Below, in pieces: positions 26,479 to 34,980 of a DNA stretch of 64,000 bases (positions are counted from its first letter, which is position 1; each line of letters opens with the position of its first letter). A model generated the notes under the pieces. That model worked only from the letters and a program-made list of their open reading frames with translations, had not been told where the DNA came from and did not search any database. The DNA is from Rhizobium esperanzae. Lineage in GTDB: Bacteria; Pseudomonadota; Alphaproteobacteria; Rhizobiales; Rhizobiaceae. The stretch lies in contig NZ_MXPU01000019.1 in the NCBI RefSeq assembly GCF_002204185.1, positions 1 through 64,000 on the forward strand. Direction: 5' to 3'. The position numbers and the translations under genes are program-made.

Positions 26479-27569
26479 GCGCGTGCCTCCTGTGAAAAGC
26501 GTCGCTCGAGACGGATGACGATCCAGGCGACGAGCGCCACTACGAGACCGGAGAACAGGAAGAGGCTCGACGTGCCGAGGATCGAGCCGACGGTGACGGA
26601 GGCGAGATAGAGCATCTCCGCGGCAAAGGTCGTATAAGCGAGATAACGCACCGCGCCGTTATCCCTGCCATGCAGAGCGATCGCCAGCACGGCAGCGGCG
26701 AGCGTCGCCACCCCGAGCACCACCAGCCGCCAACCTTGCTCGATCTCGATATGCAGCAGCAGCAAGCCGATCGCGGCGACGAGAAAGCTGTAGAAGGCCG
26801 GCGCTGCGCCGGCACTCCTGACGAGGGAAGCGATACGGGGGTGCGGCAAAGCCGTCAGCGAGAACACCGCCATGCCGCCGATCGCGAAGGCGAGCGCCAC
26901 GGCGACCTCCTCATAAAGAGTGTAGAGCCAAGCGAGCCAGCCGATAAGCAGCAGATAGGCGAGATGACGGGCGCGCTCGGCACCGGTATAACGCACCAGT
27001 GCGACTGTGATCGCCGCCATGACCGGCGCCATCCAGGGATCAAATCCGATCCAGTGCGTGTCGTTGTTCTCGAGATAGACGGCGAAGGACGCCCAGGAGA
27101 GAAAGCCCGCGACGACGACGACCGCGCCCGAACGGAACAGAATTGCCGAGATCGTCGCAATCACGAACCAGAGATACATCACCGTCTGCTCGTCGCCGGA
27201 GAGATGATACATCTGCCCGACCAGCGAAATCGCGCCACCGAAGCTCATCGCGCCGATGACCAGCAGCCCGCTTGGGGCGGCTGCCGCACCGCGGGCGAGC
27301 ATCAGGGCGGCGGCAATATGCACCGCCCAGATCAGAGCGAGGATGGCGCCGACGCGAACGAGGCGCGGAATGGCCTCCCAATTGGAGGCGACGACCAGCA
27401 GAACGGCAGCCGCAAGCAGCACCGCCGCCAGCGCCATCAGCACCCGGCCGAGGCTGAAGCTGGCCGGACGACTGTCATATTCGGCGAGAAGCGCGCCGGC
27501 CGTTTCCTCTCCAAGCAGACCCTTGCCCACCCAGAGCGAGAGATCCCGCTCCAATCTGCCGCGATACAT
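26475..27569 (-). CDS. DUF2157 polytopic membrane protein
   Basis: The 364-aa protein begins with a cytoplasmic about 30-residue segment (LSLWVGKGLLGEETAGALLAEY) typical of DUF2157, followed by about ten hydrophobic segments. It is the upstream partner of the GDYXXLXY protein in a two-gene operon. No catalytic motif is visible. Function unknown; a small membrane complex with its partner is inferred. Confidence 0.88.
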   Translation of the reverse strand: MYRGRLERDLSLWVGKGLLGEETAGALLAEYDSRPASFSLGRVLMALAAVLLAAAVLLVVASNWEAIPRLVRVGAILALIWAVHIAAALMLARGAAAAPSGLLVIGAMSFGGAISLVGQMYHLSGDEQTVMYLWFVIATISAILFRSGAVVVVAGFLSWASFAVYLENNDTHWIGFDPWMAPVMAAITVALVRYTGAERARHLAYLLLIGWLAWLYTLYEEVAVALAFAIGGMAVFSLTALPHPRIASLVRSAGAAPAFYSFLVAAIGLLLLHIEIEQGWRLVVLGVATLAAAVLAIALHGRDNGAVRYLAYTTFAAEMLYLASVTVGSILGTSSLFLFSGLVVALVAWIVIRLERRFSQEARA

Positions 27570-27891
27570 GCTTGCACCCCTCAGTTCCGCGACGCTAGCT
27601 CCGGCGCTGCGGCTTCTGACACTTATAGACGCAGCAGGCGGCTTCGCAACGCCTCGGGACTAAATATGCGAATTCCTCATTGGTCTAATTTGGGTCAGAT
27701 GTTAACCGGGCGCTAACGTCGAAACCGCTAATATGAGCATACGAAGGAACAGGTATGCGTATTTCGCATACCAATCATGTGTTTATCGCACTGCAAAATA
27801 TCAATTAGTCATACTATTTACCGAGATATCGAAGCACGGGGATGGCGCCCCGGCCCGGCACGGCCGGACGCCCGCGGATTGTTTGTCCGTG
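27570..27891. other. Non-coding stretch upstream of the sRNA
   Basis: No convincing gene. It holds the promoter side of the DUF2157 operon, a palindrome at 27752-27772 and presumably the promoter of the downstream sRNA, which I could not place with confidence. Confidence 0.5.
27752..27772. repeat. Perfect 8-bp inverted repeat
   Basis: GGTATGCG and CGCATACC separated by TATTT. No T-tract follows, so it is a possible operator or a hairpin rather than a terminator. It lies about 180 bases upstream of the DUF2157 start and about 130 bases before the sRNA. Confidence 0.5.
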
Positions 27892-28012
27892 ACGAGATTC
27901 GCAGCCGCGCACTCCTCCTCCCAAGCGCGCTGCGATGGACTGGCAACACTCCTCCTCCCAGTTGCCAGTCACTATAATGCGCCCGCCGGATCCTCCCCCG
28001 GCGGGCGTTTTA
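27892..28012 (+). ncRNA. Alpha-r14 (NfeR1-like) trans-acting small RNA
   Basis: There are three consecutive hairpins. Hairpin 1 spans 27899-27935 with stem TCGCAG/CTGCGA. Hairpin 2 spans 27938-27970 with a perfect 10-bp stem GACTGGCAAC/GTTGCCAGTC. Hairpin 3 is the terminator at 27980-28007. The loops of the first two each expose CTCCTCCTCCC, and the terminator loop holds TCCTCCC. Repeated anti-Shine-Dalgarno CCUCCUCCC loops are the hallmark of the rhizobial alpha-r14 sRNA family, which includes S. meliloti NfeR1 (Smr14C2) and represses many mRNAs by pairing at ribosome binding sites. The 5' end is approximate. Family assignment is from structure and motif, not from a covariance search. Confidence 0.8.
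27980..28012 (+). terminator. Intrinsic terminator of the sRNA
   Basis: Stem CGCCCGCCGG/CCGGCGGGCG (27980-27989 with 27998-28007), then TTTTATTT. Confidence 0.9.
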
Positions 28013-28466
28013 TTTGATGACAATATAATACAAAAGTTCAAGGCGTTAGCACATGCGGGGCGGGCTGCGCCGTGCCACCGGGAAAGCAAGGTCGACCGGA
28101 TTTTTCTTCACCTCAAGCCGCGGCGCCGCGTCGTGATCGCGCCGCTTTGCGGGGCCCTCGCAATGACTGACAGCTTGTCGAACCGGCGACGAACCGCCTG
28201 TCCAGCGCATAACCCGCCAGAGGCTGGGGTATTTCCTCATCGCAACCTCACGCCGCTTCAAAGGTCGAGTACTCCCTCAAGTCACATTGCCTATTCGTTG
28301 GCCAGACTGCGGTAAGATTGTGTAAAGCATTGCATATGCCGCATAGGTGACCTGAAAACTTGGCTGTTTTCCTTCTTCGCACCGCAACATATATTCCGGT
28401 CATCAAATAGAGGTCAGCGCCGATGGGTGGCTGCTGGCAGATCAAACCCTCGGAAAGGGGCTTAAC
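28013..28466. other. Non-coding stretch between the sRNA and DUF1127 gene 1
   Basis: No credible ORF; the short frames here lack gene-like composition. The last about 140 bases, AT-rich with ACATATATT near 28388, probably contain the DUF1127 promoter and a 5' leader. Confidence 0.5.
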
Positions 28467-28613
28467 ATGAACATCACTCGCTCTTTCAACAACTGGCGCA
28501 AGTATCGTCAGACGGTCACCGAACTCGGCCGCATGACCAACCGCGAATTGCATGACCTCGGCATCGACCGTTCGGACATCCATCGCGTCGCCCGCGAAGC
28601 TTCTTCGCGTTAA
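28467..28613 (+). CDS. DUF1127 small protein 1 (48 aa)
   Basis: A 48-residue arginine-rich protein with the DUF1127 layout: FNNWRKYRQTVTELGRMTNR, then ELHDLGIDRSDIHRVAR. ATG at 28467 follows GGAAAGGGG at good spacing, and a strong terminator follows. In alphaproteobacteria, DUF1127 proteins of this size are stress- and phosphate-related post-transcriptional players in some species; a role here is not shown. Confidence 0.92.
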   Translation: MNITRSFNNWRKYRQTVTELGRMTNRELHDLGIDRSDIHRVAREASSR

Positions 28614-28656
28614 TTCAAAGGTTTCTGCTTCCTCCCAAGCAGATCCGCCCAAGCTT

Positions 28657-28692
28657 AAAACGCCCGCTGTACCGCAGCGGGCGTTTTCGTTT
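28657..28692 (+). terminator. Terminator of DUF1127 gene 1
   Basis: Stem AAAACGCCCGCTG/CAGCGGGCGTTTT with loop TACCG, followed by CGTTT. It is nearly symmetric and could act in both directions. Confidence 0.88.
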
Positions 28693-28840
28693 ACGGCGAT
28701 TGCAGGTCGTCGCGGTTGCAGGATCTTTCCGGTTCCTTGGCCCGCTCAAAAAATGTTCACCGCTTATTTCTCAAGCATCATATTGCACATTTGCATGGCA
28801 GACGCCTTTTATTTGCACTGCACAATGAGAGGGTTTTCGC

Positions 28841-28846
28841 CTATAT
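28841..28846 (+). promoter_or_regulatory. Possible -10 box for DUF1127 gene 2
   Basis: CTATAT matches the rhizobial sigma-70 -10 consensus. It lies in an AT-rich stretch about 70 bases before the start; a good -35 at 17 bp is not evident. Confidence 0.35.
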
Positions 28847-28912
28847 AAACATCAACCGCAGAGAGACAGGCGATCCCGCCGTCCAGCGGACATTTGTTCG
28901 AGGAAGATGACA

Positions 28913-29056
28913 ATGAACCCGATCCGCATTGCAAAGAGCTGGCTCAGCTACCGCCGTACACTCAACGAACTCGGCAGCCTGTCGAACCAGACCCTGTCCG
29001 ATATCGGCGTCAGCCGCTACGACATCCGCAACATCGCATCCCGCTCGTTCCGCTAA
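28913..29056 (+). CDS. DUF1127 small protein 2 (47 aa)
   Basis: A second DUF1127 protein: RIAKSWLSYRRTLNELGSLS, then LSDIGVSRYDIRNIA. It is a diverged paralogue of the gene 300 bases upstream. ATG 28913 is preferred over ATG 28907 because GAGGA ends about eight bases before it. It has its own terminator and is transcribed separately. Confidence 0.92.
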   Translation: MNPIRIAKSWLSYRRTLNELGSLSNQTLSDIGVSRYDIRNIASRSFR

Positions 29057-29089
29057 TCGCGGACCTGGTAACGGGCACGATGCTTCAAG

Positions 29090-29116
29090 ACGGCGCCATC
29101 AGGGGCGCCGTTTTTG
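29090..29116 (+). terminator. Terminator of DUF1127 gene 2
   Basis: Stem ACGGCGCC/GGCGCCGT with loop ATCAGG, followed by TTTT. Confidence 0.85.
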
Positions 29117-29162
29117 ATTCCGGGGTGTTGGATCGCACCTGCCGACATGATATCAGCCCGGC

Positions 29163-30596
29163 ATGAACACGATCTCCTCCTACTCCCCTATCCACGTCGT
29201 CGGCGGTGGGCTTGCCGGTTCGGAAGCCGCGTGGCAGATCGCCAGTGCGGGCGTTCCCGTCATTCTGCATGAGATGCGTGGCGTGCGCGGCACGGATGCG
29301 CACAAGACCGACGGCCTCGCCGAACTCGTCTGCTCCAATTCCTTCCGCTCCGACGATGCGACCAGCAATGCCGTCGGCGTCATCCATGCGGAGATGCGCA
29401 TGGCAGGCTCGCTCATCATGGCTGCCGCCGATCGCCATCAAGTGCCGGCCGGCGGCGCGCTGGCCGTCGATCGCGACGGCTTTTCCGAAGCTGTGACCAA
29501 GGCAATCCACGATCACCCGCTGATCACCGTCGTGCGCGAGGAAATTACTGGCCTGCCGCCGCGCGACTGGGACCTCGCCGTCGTCGCCACCGGACCACTG
29601 ACAGCGCCGTCGCTCGCAGCCGCCATCCAGGCGGAGACAGGCGAGGATTCGCTTGCATTCTTCGACGCTATCGCGCCGATCGTCTACCGAGAGAGCATCG
29701 ACATGGATATCTGCTGGTATCAGTCACGCTACGACAAGGTCGGCCCCGGCGGCACCGGCAAGGACTACATCAACTGCCCGATGGACGAGGCGCAGTACAA
29801 CGCCTTCGTCGACGCGTTGATCGCAGGCGACACAGTCGGTTTCAAGGAATGGGAAGGCACCCCCTATTTCGACGGCTGCCTGCCTATCGAGGTGATGGCC
29901 GAGCGCGGCCGCGAGACGCTGCGCCACGGGCCGATGAAGCCGATGGGTTTGACGAACGCGCATAACCCGACCGTCAAGGCCTATGCCGTTGTGCAACTGC
30001 GGCAGGACAATGCGCTCGGCACCCTCTACAACATGGTCGGTTTCCAGACGAAGCTGAAATATGGCGCGCAGGCGGAAATCTTTCGGATGATTCCCGGCCT
30101 GGAAAATGCCGAATTTGCCCGGCTCGGCGGCCTGCACCGCAATACCTACATCAATTCCCCCACCCTGCTCGATCCGTCGCTGACGCTGAAATCACGGCCG
30201 GGCTTGCGCTTCGCCGGCCAGATCACCGGCTGCGAGGGTTATGTGGAAAGCGCCAGCGTCGGGCTGATGGCCGGGCGCTTCGCCGCCGCCGAACGCAAGG
30301 GTGAGGCAATCTCGCTGCCGCCGGCGACGACGGCGCTGGGCTCGCTACTCGGTCACATCACCGGCGGGCATATCGTCACCGACGAGGAGCCGGGCAAGAG
30401 GTCGTTCCAGCCGATGAACATCAATTTCGGGCTGTTTCCCGAGCTTGAGCCGGGCTCGATCGTCAAGCCCGAGGGCGTCAAGCGCTTTCGCGGCAAGGAC
30501 AAAACGATCATGAAACGGCAGTTGATCGCAGGTCGCGCGCTTGCAGACTGCGCCGCCTGGCTCGGTCAGACACCGACCTTTTCCGAAAGAGCCTAA
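29163..30596 (+). CDS. trmFO: Folate/FAD-dependent tRNA (uracil-54-C5)-methyltransferase
   Basis: The 477-aa enzyme makes m5U54 in the T-loop of tRNA using methylene-tetrahydrofolate and FADH2. Visible are the FAD motif VGGGLAGSEAAWQ, ELVCSNSFRSDD with the conserved Cys, the central NCPMDEAQYNAFVDAL, MKPMGLTNAH and the C-terminal FAD region QITGCEGYVESASVGL. It is full length. It is convergent with the next gene, with nine bases between stops. Confidence 0.96.
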   Translation: MNTISSYSPIHVVGGGLAGSEAAWQIASAGVPVILHEMRGVRGTDAHKTDGLAELVCSNSFRSDDATSNAVGVIHAEMRMAGSLIMAAADRHQVPAGGALAVDRDGFSEAVTKAIHDHPLITVVREEITGLPPRDWDLAVVATGPLTAPSLAAAIQAETGEDSLAFFDAIAPIVYRESIDMDICWYQSRYDKVGPGGTGKDYINCPMDEAQYNAFVDALIAGDTVGFKEWEGTPYFDGCLPIEVMAERGRETLRHGPMKPMGLTNAHNPTVKAYAVVQLRQDNALGTLYNMVGFQTKLKYGAQAEIFRMIPGLENAEFARLGGLHRNTYINSPTLLDPSLTLKSRPGLRFAGQITGCEGYVESASVGLMAGRFAAAERKGEAISLPPATTALGSLLGHITGGHIVTDEEPGKRSFQPMNINFGLFPELEPGSIVKPEGVKRFRGKDKTIMKRQLIAGRALADCAAWLGQTPTFSERA

Positions 30597-30605
30597 GCCG
30601 CCGGT

Positions 30606-31073
30606 CTACTGCTTGTTGGTCGCGGAAATACTGTCGGACGGCAGATCCCTATCCGGCTCGGCGATGTAATTGCCGAGCAGCCAGAGCGCCACTTCGGAAG
30701 CCTCCTTCGGCGAAGCAAACTCGAATCTGCCGTTATGGCTGGGCGCATCCAGAAATTCGATCGTCAACCCCCTGCCCGTCTCCGTGCTTACGGCACGCAC
30801 ACGGCCGGGCTCGATCAGATGGCAGGAGAAATGGCGTGTCATGTTGCGCATGAGGCCGGCCTTGTTGTCGTGCAGGCGCACGAAGATCGCCTGACCGTTT
30901 TCCGTCGCCTGCAGCTGGCGGATCGCCTCGTTGGGAAAGGCGCGGCCAAACTCGATGATGGCCAGACCCGTGTCGTGCAGACTGTCTTCCTTGTTCTGCG
31001 CAGCCATGCGTGTGGCTGCGAAAGCAAAGAAGATGACGATGGCGAAAAGGACGCACCAGACGATAATGCCCAC
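30606..31073 (-). CDS. Single-pass membrane protein, hypothetical (155 aa)
   Basis: The N-terminus is a transmembrane segment (IIVWCVLFAIVIFFAFAATRM), followed by a soluble domain of about 125 residues facing the periplasm or cytoplasm. I chose GTG 31073 because ACGGAGA precedes it at seven bases. The longer frame (to 31196) would add 41 residues with no membrane segment and overlap the upstream gene. It is the last gene of the yajC-secDF run. I recognise no family. Confidence 0.75.
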   Translation of the reverse strand: MGIIVWCVLFAIVIFFAFAATRMAAQNKEDSLHDTGLAIIEFGRAFPNEAIRQLQATENGQAIFVRLHDNKAGLMRNMTRHFSCHLIEPGRVRAVSTETGRGLTIEFLDAPSHNGRFEFASPKEASEVALWLLGNYIAEPDRDLPSDSISATNKQ

Positions 31074-31144
31074 GCCGAGTCTCCGTTCAAAGCATAGTGG
31101 TGAGGCTCTTGTAGCGCGCGAGACTTGCGCGAATTTGACCGATA

Positions 31145-32002
31145 TCAGATTTTCCGGCGGCTCGCTGCCAGCGCCATTCTGAGCTGGCGGCGCCATTGCG
31201 GCGACTGCAGCGGCCGGTCGAACAGGAGAGCGCCCTGCCTCTGCGCCTTGCGGAGCACCGGTTCGGCCAGGGTCGCGGGAAGGAAGGCAGGGAACACGGC
31301 CGGCGCAATCGACCCCGCTCCCCTCGCCTTCGCCAGATGCTCAAGGCCAAGGCCAGCGAAGGCCTCGATGGCGGCGGAGACGCGCGACCGGTCTTCGCCA
31401 GCGAGGAAGGCGTCGCGGTCGAGCCCGGTGGCGGAAAGGATCTGCAGCGGAATATAGAGCTGGCCGCGGCGGCGATGCAGCGGCATCAGCAGCAACAGCC
31501 CGGCAATCGCCTGTGCGACGCCGGCATGGCCGGCGGCATCCGCCGATCGCGGGGCCTCCTCCGGCGAAAGCACGAGGCTTGCGAGTTGGATCAGCGCGGA
31601 TGCCGTTTCGCCGGCATAACCTTCAAGCGAGACCCGCGTCTCCATCGGATCGTCGTAGAGGTCGAAGGTGCGAGCCTCGATCATGTCGACCAGCGTCTTG
31701 CGCGGCAGGCGATGAGTTTCGATCGCGTTCAGAAGGCCGGCGGCGACGGGATTGGCCGCCGTCGAGCCATGCGCGCTGCCTTCCAGCAGGTCACGCCAGT
31801 ATTGCATGCGCACCTCGCCTGGCAGCGGCTCGTGTACCAGGTCGCGGATGCGGGCAAGCTCGGCATTGAATGCGTAAAGCGCCGCAAGCGCGCCGCGCTT
31901 GTCCTGCGGTGACAAAAGGCAGGCGAGATAACGGTCGCGATCATTGTCGCGCAACATCGCCAGGCAGATATCCTGGTTCGTTGCAATATTTGCTTCCGCC
32001 AT
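31145..32002 (-). CDS. Phytoene/squalene synthase-fold protein, NDUFAF6-like
   Basis: The 285-aa protein has the trans-isoprenyl-diphosphate synthase fold. It carries a first acidic region (ARIRDLVHEPLPGEVRMQYWRD) and the helix SLEGYAGETASALIQLASLVL. The second Asp-rich motif of true synthases (NxxRDxxED) is replaced by AGLLLLMPLHRRRGQLYIPL, so catalysis of head-to-head prenyl condensation is unlikely. This is the pattern of the complex I assembly factor NDUFAF6 family. Its neighbour is a Mth938/NDUFAF3-like gene, two bases away. A role in respiratory complex I assembly is inferred. A divergent carotenoid-type enzyme is the alternative. Confidence 0.82.
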   Translation of the reverse strand: MAEANIATNQDICLAMLRDNDRDRYLACLLSPQDKRGALAALYAFNAELARIRDLVHEPLPGEVRMQYWRDLLEGSAHGSTAANPVAAGLLNAIETHRLPRKTLVDMIEARTFDLYDDPMETRVSLEGYAGETASALIQLASLVLSPEEAPRSADAAGHAGVAQAIAGLLLLMPLHRRRGQLYIPLQILSATGLDRDAFLAGEDRSRVSAAIEAFAGLGLEHLAKARGAGSIAPAVFPAFLPATLAEPVLRKAQRQGALLFDRPLQSPQWRRQLRMALAASRRKI

Positions 32003-32004
32003 TG

Positions 32005-32391
32005 TCAGACCGCAATCAATGCCGCCGCGACGGCGCGCTGCTCGGCGAGCATGATGTTGAAGGTGCGCACCGCCGCACCCGTGCTCATCGGATCGGAGGC
32101 GATGCCGCGTGCCTTCAGTGCCTGCTTCAATTCCTCGGGCAGACGGCGAAGCTCGGTTCCCGTGCCGACGAGCAGAACCTCGATGTCGGCGGCCTCGTCC
32201 AGCACGCGGCGGAAATTTTCAGGCGACAGCGGCTTCGACATGTCCATGTCCCAGCCGTGAATGCCGGAGGGCAGGCAAAGGATCGAGCCGCGATGCGACA
32301 TGTCAGCAAAACGGAAACCGCCATTGCCGTAGGTGTCGATCGGAGCGCGGCCGGGAAAATGCGCGGCGCGGATTTCTATGCCTTTGGCCAT
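32005..32391 (-). CDS. Mth938-domain protein, NDUFAF3-like
   Basis: The 128-aa protein of the Mth938/DUF498 fold has IDTYGNGGFRFADMSHRGSI, the central VLLVGTGTELRRLP and the C-terminal MSTGAAVRTFNIMLAEQRAVAAALI. The mitochondrial member NDUFAF3 is a complex I assembly factor, and alphaproteobacterial homologues lie beside secDF, as here. The gene starts four bases after secDF ends and is followed by the NDUFAF6-like gene, forming a tight run. Confidence 0.9.
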   Translation of the reverse strand: MAKGIEIRAAHFPGRAPIDTYGNGGFRFADMSHRGSILCLPSGIHGWDMDMSKPLSPENFRRVLDEAADIEVLLVGTGTELRRLPEELKQALKARGIASDPMSTGAAVRTFNIMLAEQRAVAAALIAV

Positions 32392-32395
32392 GTTT

Positions 32396-34936
32396 TCAAA
32401 CCACCGTGCCGGATTTTACACCGGCATCCGTCTTGTTGCTCTGCTTCCCGTCGGGGCTCTCCGGCCGCAGCCGGAAGACGATCAGCACGGGAGCGGCGAT
32501 ATAGATCGAAGAGAAAGTGCCGAGAGCGACGCCGAAGAGCATCGCAAAGGCAAATGAGCGCATGACGTCGCCGCCGAACAGGTAGAGCGCCAGCAAGGCA
32601 AGGAGCGTCGTCGCCGCCGTGAGGACGGTACGCGACAGCGTCTGGTTGATCGAGGCATCGATCAGGATCGGCAGCGGCATCTTCGTGTACCGCTTCAGGT
32701 TCTCGCGCATCCGGTCATAGACGACGACAGTGTCGTTCAGGGAATAGCCGACAATCGTCAGGACCGCGGCGATACTCGTCAGATTGAATTCGATGCCGGT
32801 CAGCACGAAAAGCCCCAGCATGATGATGACGTCGTGCAGCGTTGCGACGATGGCGCCGACGGCAAACTGCCACTCGAAGCGGATCCAGATGTACAGCAGG
32901 ATTGCCGCGAGCGCGGCAACGACACCGAGCGTCGCCATCATCGTCAATTCGCCCGAGATGGCGGGGCCGACGACTTCGACGCGGCGGAAATCATAATCCG
33001 CCTCGAGCTCGCCGCGCACCAGCGTCGCTGCCGATTGCTCGGCATTCTCTCCGCCACCCTGGGACGCGATACGGATCCGCGCGTTCGCCGGGCCGCCGGT
33101 GCGTTCGACTCCGACCTCGCCGAGATTGAGGTCGTTAAGGCGCGATCTGAGATCGGCGATGTCGGCATTGCCCTGTTTCGCCGTCACCTCGATGAGCGAG
33201 CCGCCGGTGAAGTCGATGCCGAGCTGCAGGCCGATGGTGGCAAAAGCCGCCATGGCGATCAGCGAGATCGCAGCCGACGCCGTGAAGACATAGCGACGGA
33301 TTCCCATGAACCGGATATTGGCGTGCTCGAAAAGATGGGTGAGGACGCTTTTCGGCAGGTGCCGGGGGTGGCGTCGCGTCAGCCAGACGGCGACGATCGA
33401 GCGCGTCAGCGTGAATGCCGTGAAGACGGTCGTCAAAATGCCGACCGCCAGCGTCACGGCGAAACCACGAATGGATTCGCTGCCGAGGAAAAAGAGAATG
33501 ACGGCGGCGATGAAGATCGTGACATTCGCATCGACGATCGTCGCAAAGGCACGCGAGAAACCGCGACCGACAGCCTCGGCAAAGGAATGGGCGGTTTTTT
33601 CTTCTTCGCGGATGCGCTCGTAAATCAGCACGTTCGAATCGACCGCCATACCGACGATAAGCACGATGCCGGCAATGCCGGGCAAGGTGAGCGTCGCGCC
33701 GGCAAGGCTGAGTGCCGCGATAATGAGGATCAGATTGAAGAAGAGCGAAACGACAGCAATAACGCCGAGAATGCGGTAGAGCGCGATCATCAGCGCTGCA
33801 ACCAGCAGGACAGCGACGAGGCCGGCAACAAGGCCGGAGACGATGGATTCGCCGCCGAAGGTCGGGCTGACGCTGCGCTCCTCGACGCTCGTCAGCGTCG
33901 CCGGCAAGGCGCCGGCGCGCAGCATCACGGCAAGGTCGCGAACACCGTCTTCGGAGAAATTCGCAGAAATCCGGCCCTCGCCGTTGGTGATCGCGGCATC
34001 GATGACGGGCGCCGACATGACCTGATCGTCGAAGACGATGGCAAGGTGCTTGCCAATATTCTGTCCCGTCACCTCAGCCAACCGCTTGGTGCCTTCGGCA
34101 TCGAGACGATAGGCGATGGAGGTATCCTGCGTCTGCGGATCGACGACCGGCTGGATATCGACCATGTTGCCGGCGCTTGCGAAAGCCGTGCGATCGACGA
34201 GATAGGGAACCGGCGGATCGTCCAGCGAATAGAGCACCTGCGATGTCGCCGGCCAGCGGCCGTTCAGCGCCTCCTGCCCCGACATGCTTTCATCGATCAA
34301 ATGAAAAGAAAGCTTGGCCGGCTGGTTGAGGAGATTCTTCAGCCGCTCGGCATCGACCGATCCCAGCACCTGCACGGTGATCCGGTCGTCGCCCTCGGGA
34401 CCAACGAGGAAATTCCCATAGCCGAATCCGGCAATGCGGCGGCCGACAATATCGAGCGAGCGGGTCCGGGCGGAGGCAACATCAGCGGTAATGTCGGCGT
34501 CGGAAATCTGCAGCGAAAGCTGCCCTTCGCCGCCCTGCTGCAGCGCAAGCTCGGGCGCGGAATCTCTGCCGGTCGTCATCAGGGATTTCAGACGATCGAC
34601 CGCTTTCTGCGTCTCAGCAGGATCGGTGATCCGGACACTAACGGTCCGGTCGTTGCCGGTCAGCCCGGTATAGCGGATGCCGGCGCCGCGCAGCGCGTTG
34701 CGCACATTCGCGACTGCCTCTTCCAGACGATCCTTGACGATATCGGAACGCTCGACCTTCAGAACGATATGCGAACCGCCCTGCAGATCGAGGCCGAGCA
34801 TTACCCGATCGTGTCGCAGCCAGTCCGGCAGCGAGGCACGCTGTGCCTCGCTCAGCAGATTGGGCGCAGCGATGACGACGGCCGCAAACGCAACCAGCCA
34901 AATCAGAAGTGTTTTCCAGCGGGAAAAATGCAACAT
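32396..34936 (-). CDS. secDF: Fused protein translocase subunit SecDF
   Basis: The 846-aa protein uses the proton gradient to help pull proteins through SecYEG. The SecD half has an N-terminal membrane segment, the LGLDLQGGSHIVL motif, periplasmic P1 domains and a membrane block with GMAVDSNVLIYERIREE. From about residue 540 the SecF half starts (FMGIRRYVFTASAAISL, then GIDFTGGSLIEV and YSLNDTVVVYDRMREN). It is a natural fusion common in rhizobia. It lies about 45 bases after yajC. Confidence 0.98.
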   Translation of the reverse strand: MLHFSRWKTLLIWLVAFAAVVIAAPNLLSEAQRASLPDWLRHDRVMLGLDLQGGSHIVLKVERSDIVKDRLEEAVANVRNALRGAGIRYTGLTGNDRTVSVRITDPAETQKAVDRLKSLMTTGRDSAPELALQQGGEGQLSLQISDADITADVASARTRSLDIVGRRIAGFGYGNFLVGPEGDDRITVQVLGSVDAERLKNLLNQPAKLSFHLIDESMSGQEALNGRWPATSQVLYSLDDPPVPYLVDRTAFASAGNMVDIQPVVDPQTQDTSIAYRLDAEGTKRLAEVTGQNIGKHLAIVFDDQVMSAPVIDAAITNGEGRISANFSEDGVRDLAVMLRAGALPATLTSVEERSVSPTFGGESIVSGLVAGLVAVLLVAALMIALYRILGVIAVVSLFFNLILIIAALSLAGATLTLPGIAGIVLIVGMAVDSNVLIYERIREEEKTAHSFAEAVGRGFSRAFATIVDANVTIFIAAVILFFLGSESIRGFAVTLAVGILTTVFTAFTLTRSIVAVWLTRRHPRHLPKSVLTHLFEHANIRFMGIRRYVFTASAAISLIAMAAFATIGLQLGIDFTGGSLIEVTAKQGNADIADLRSRLNDLNLGEVGVERTGGPANARIRIASQGGGENAEQSAATLVRGELEADYDFRRVEVVGPAISGELTMMATLGVVAALAAILLYIWIRFEWQFAVGAIVATLHDVIIMLGLFVLTGIEFNLTSIAAVLTIVGYSLNDTVVVYDRMRENLKRYTKMPLPILIDASINQTLSRTVLTAATTLLALLALYLFGGDVMRSFAFAMLFGVALGTFSSIYIAAPVLIVFRLRPESPDGKQSNKTDAGVKSGTVV

Positions 34937-34980
34937 TCTCTCGACGATCTTCCGATCCGGCGGTTTGCCGCTATCGCTTG

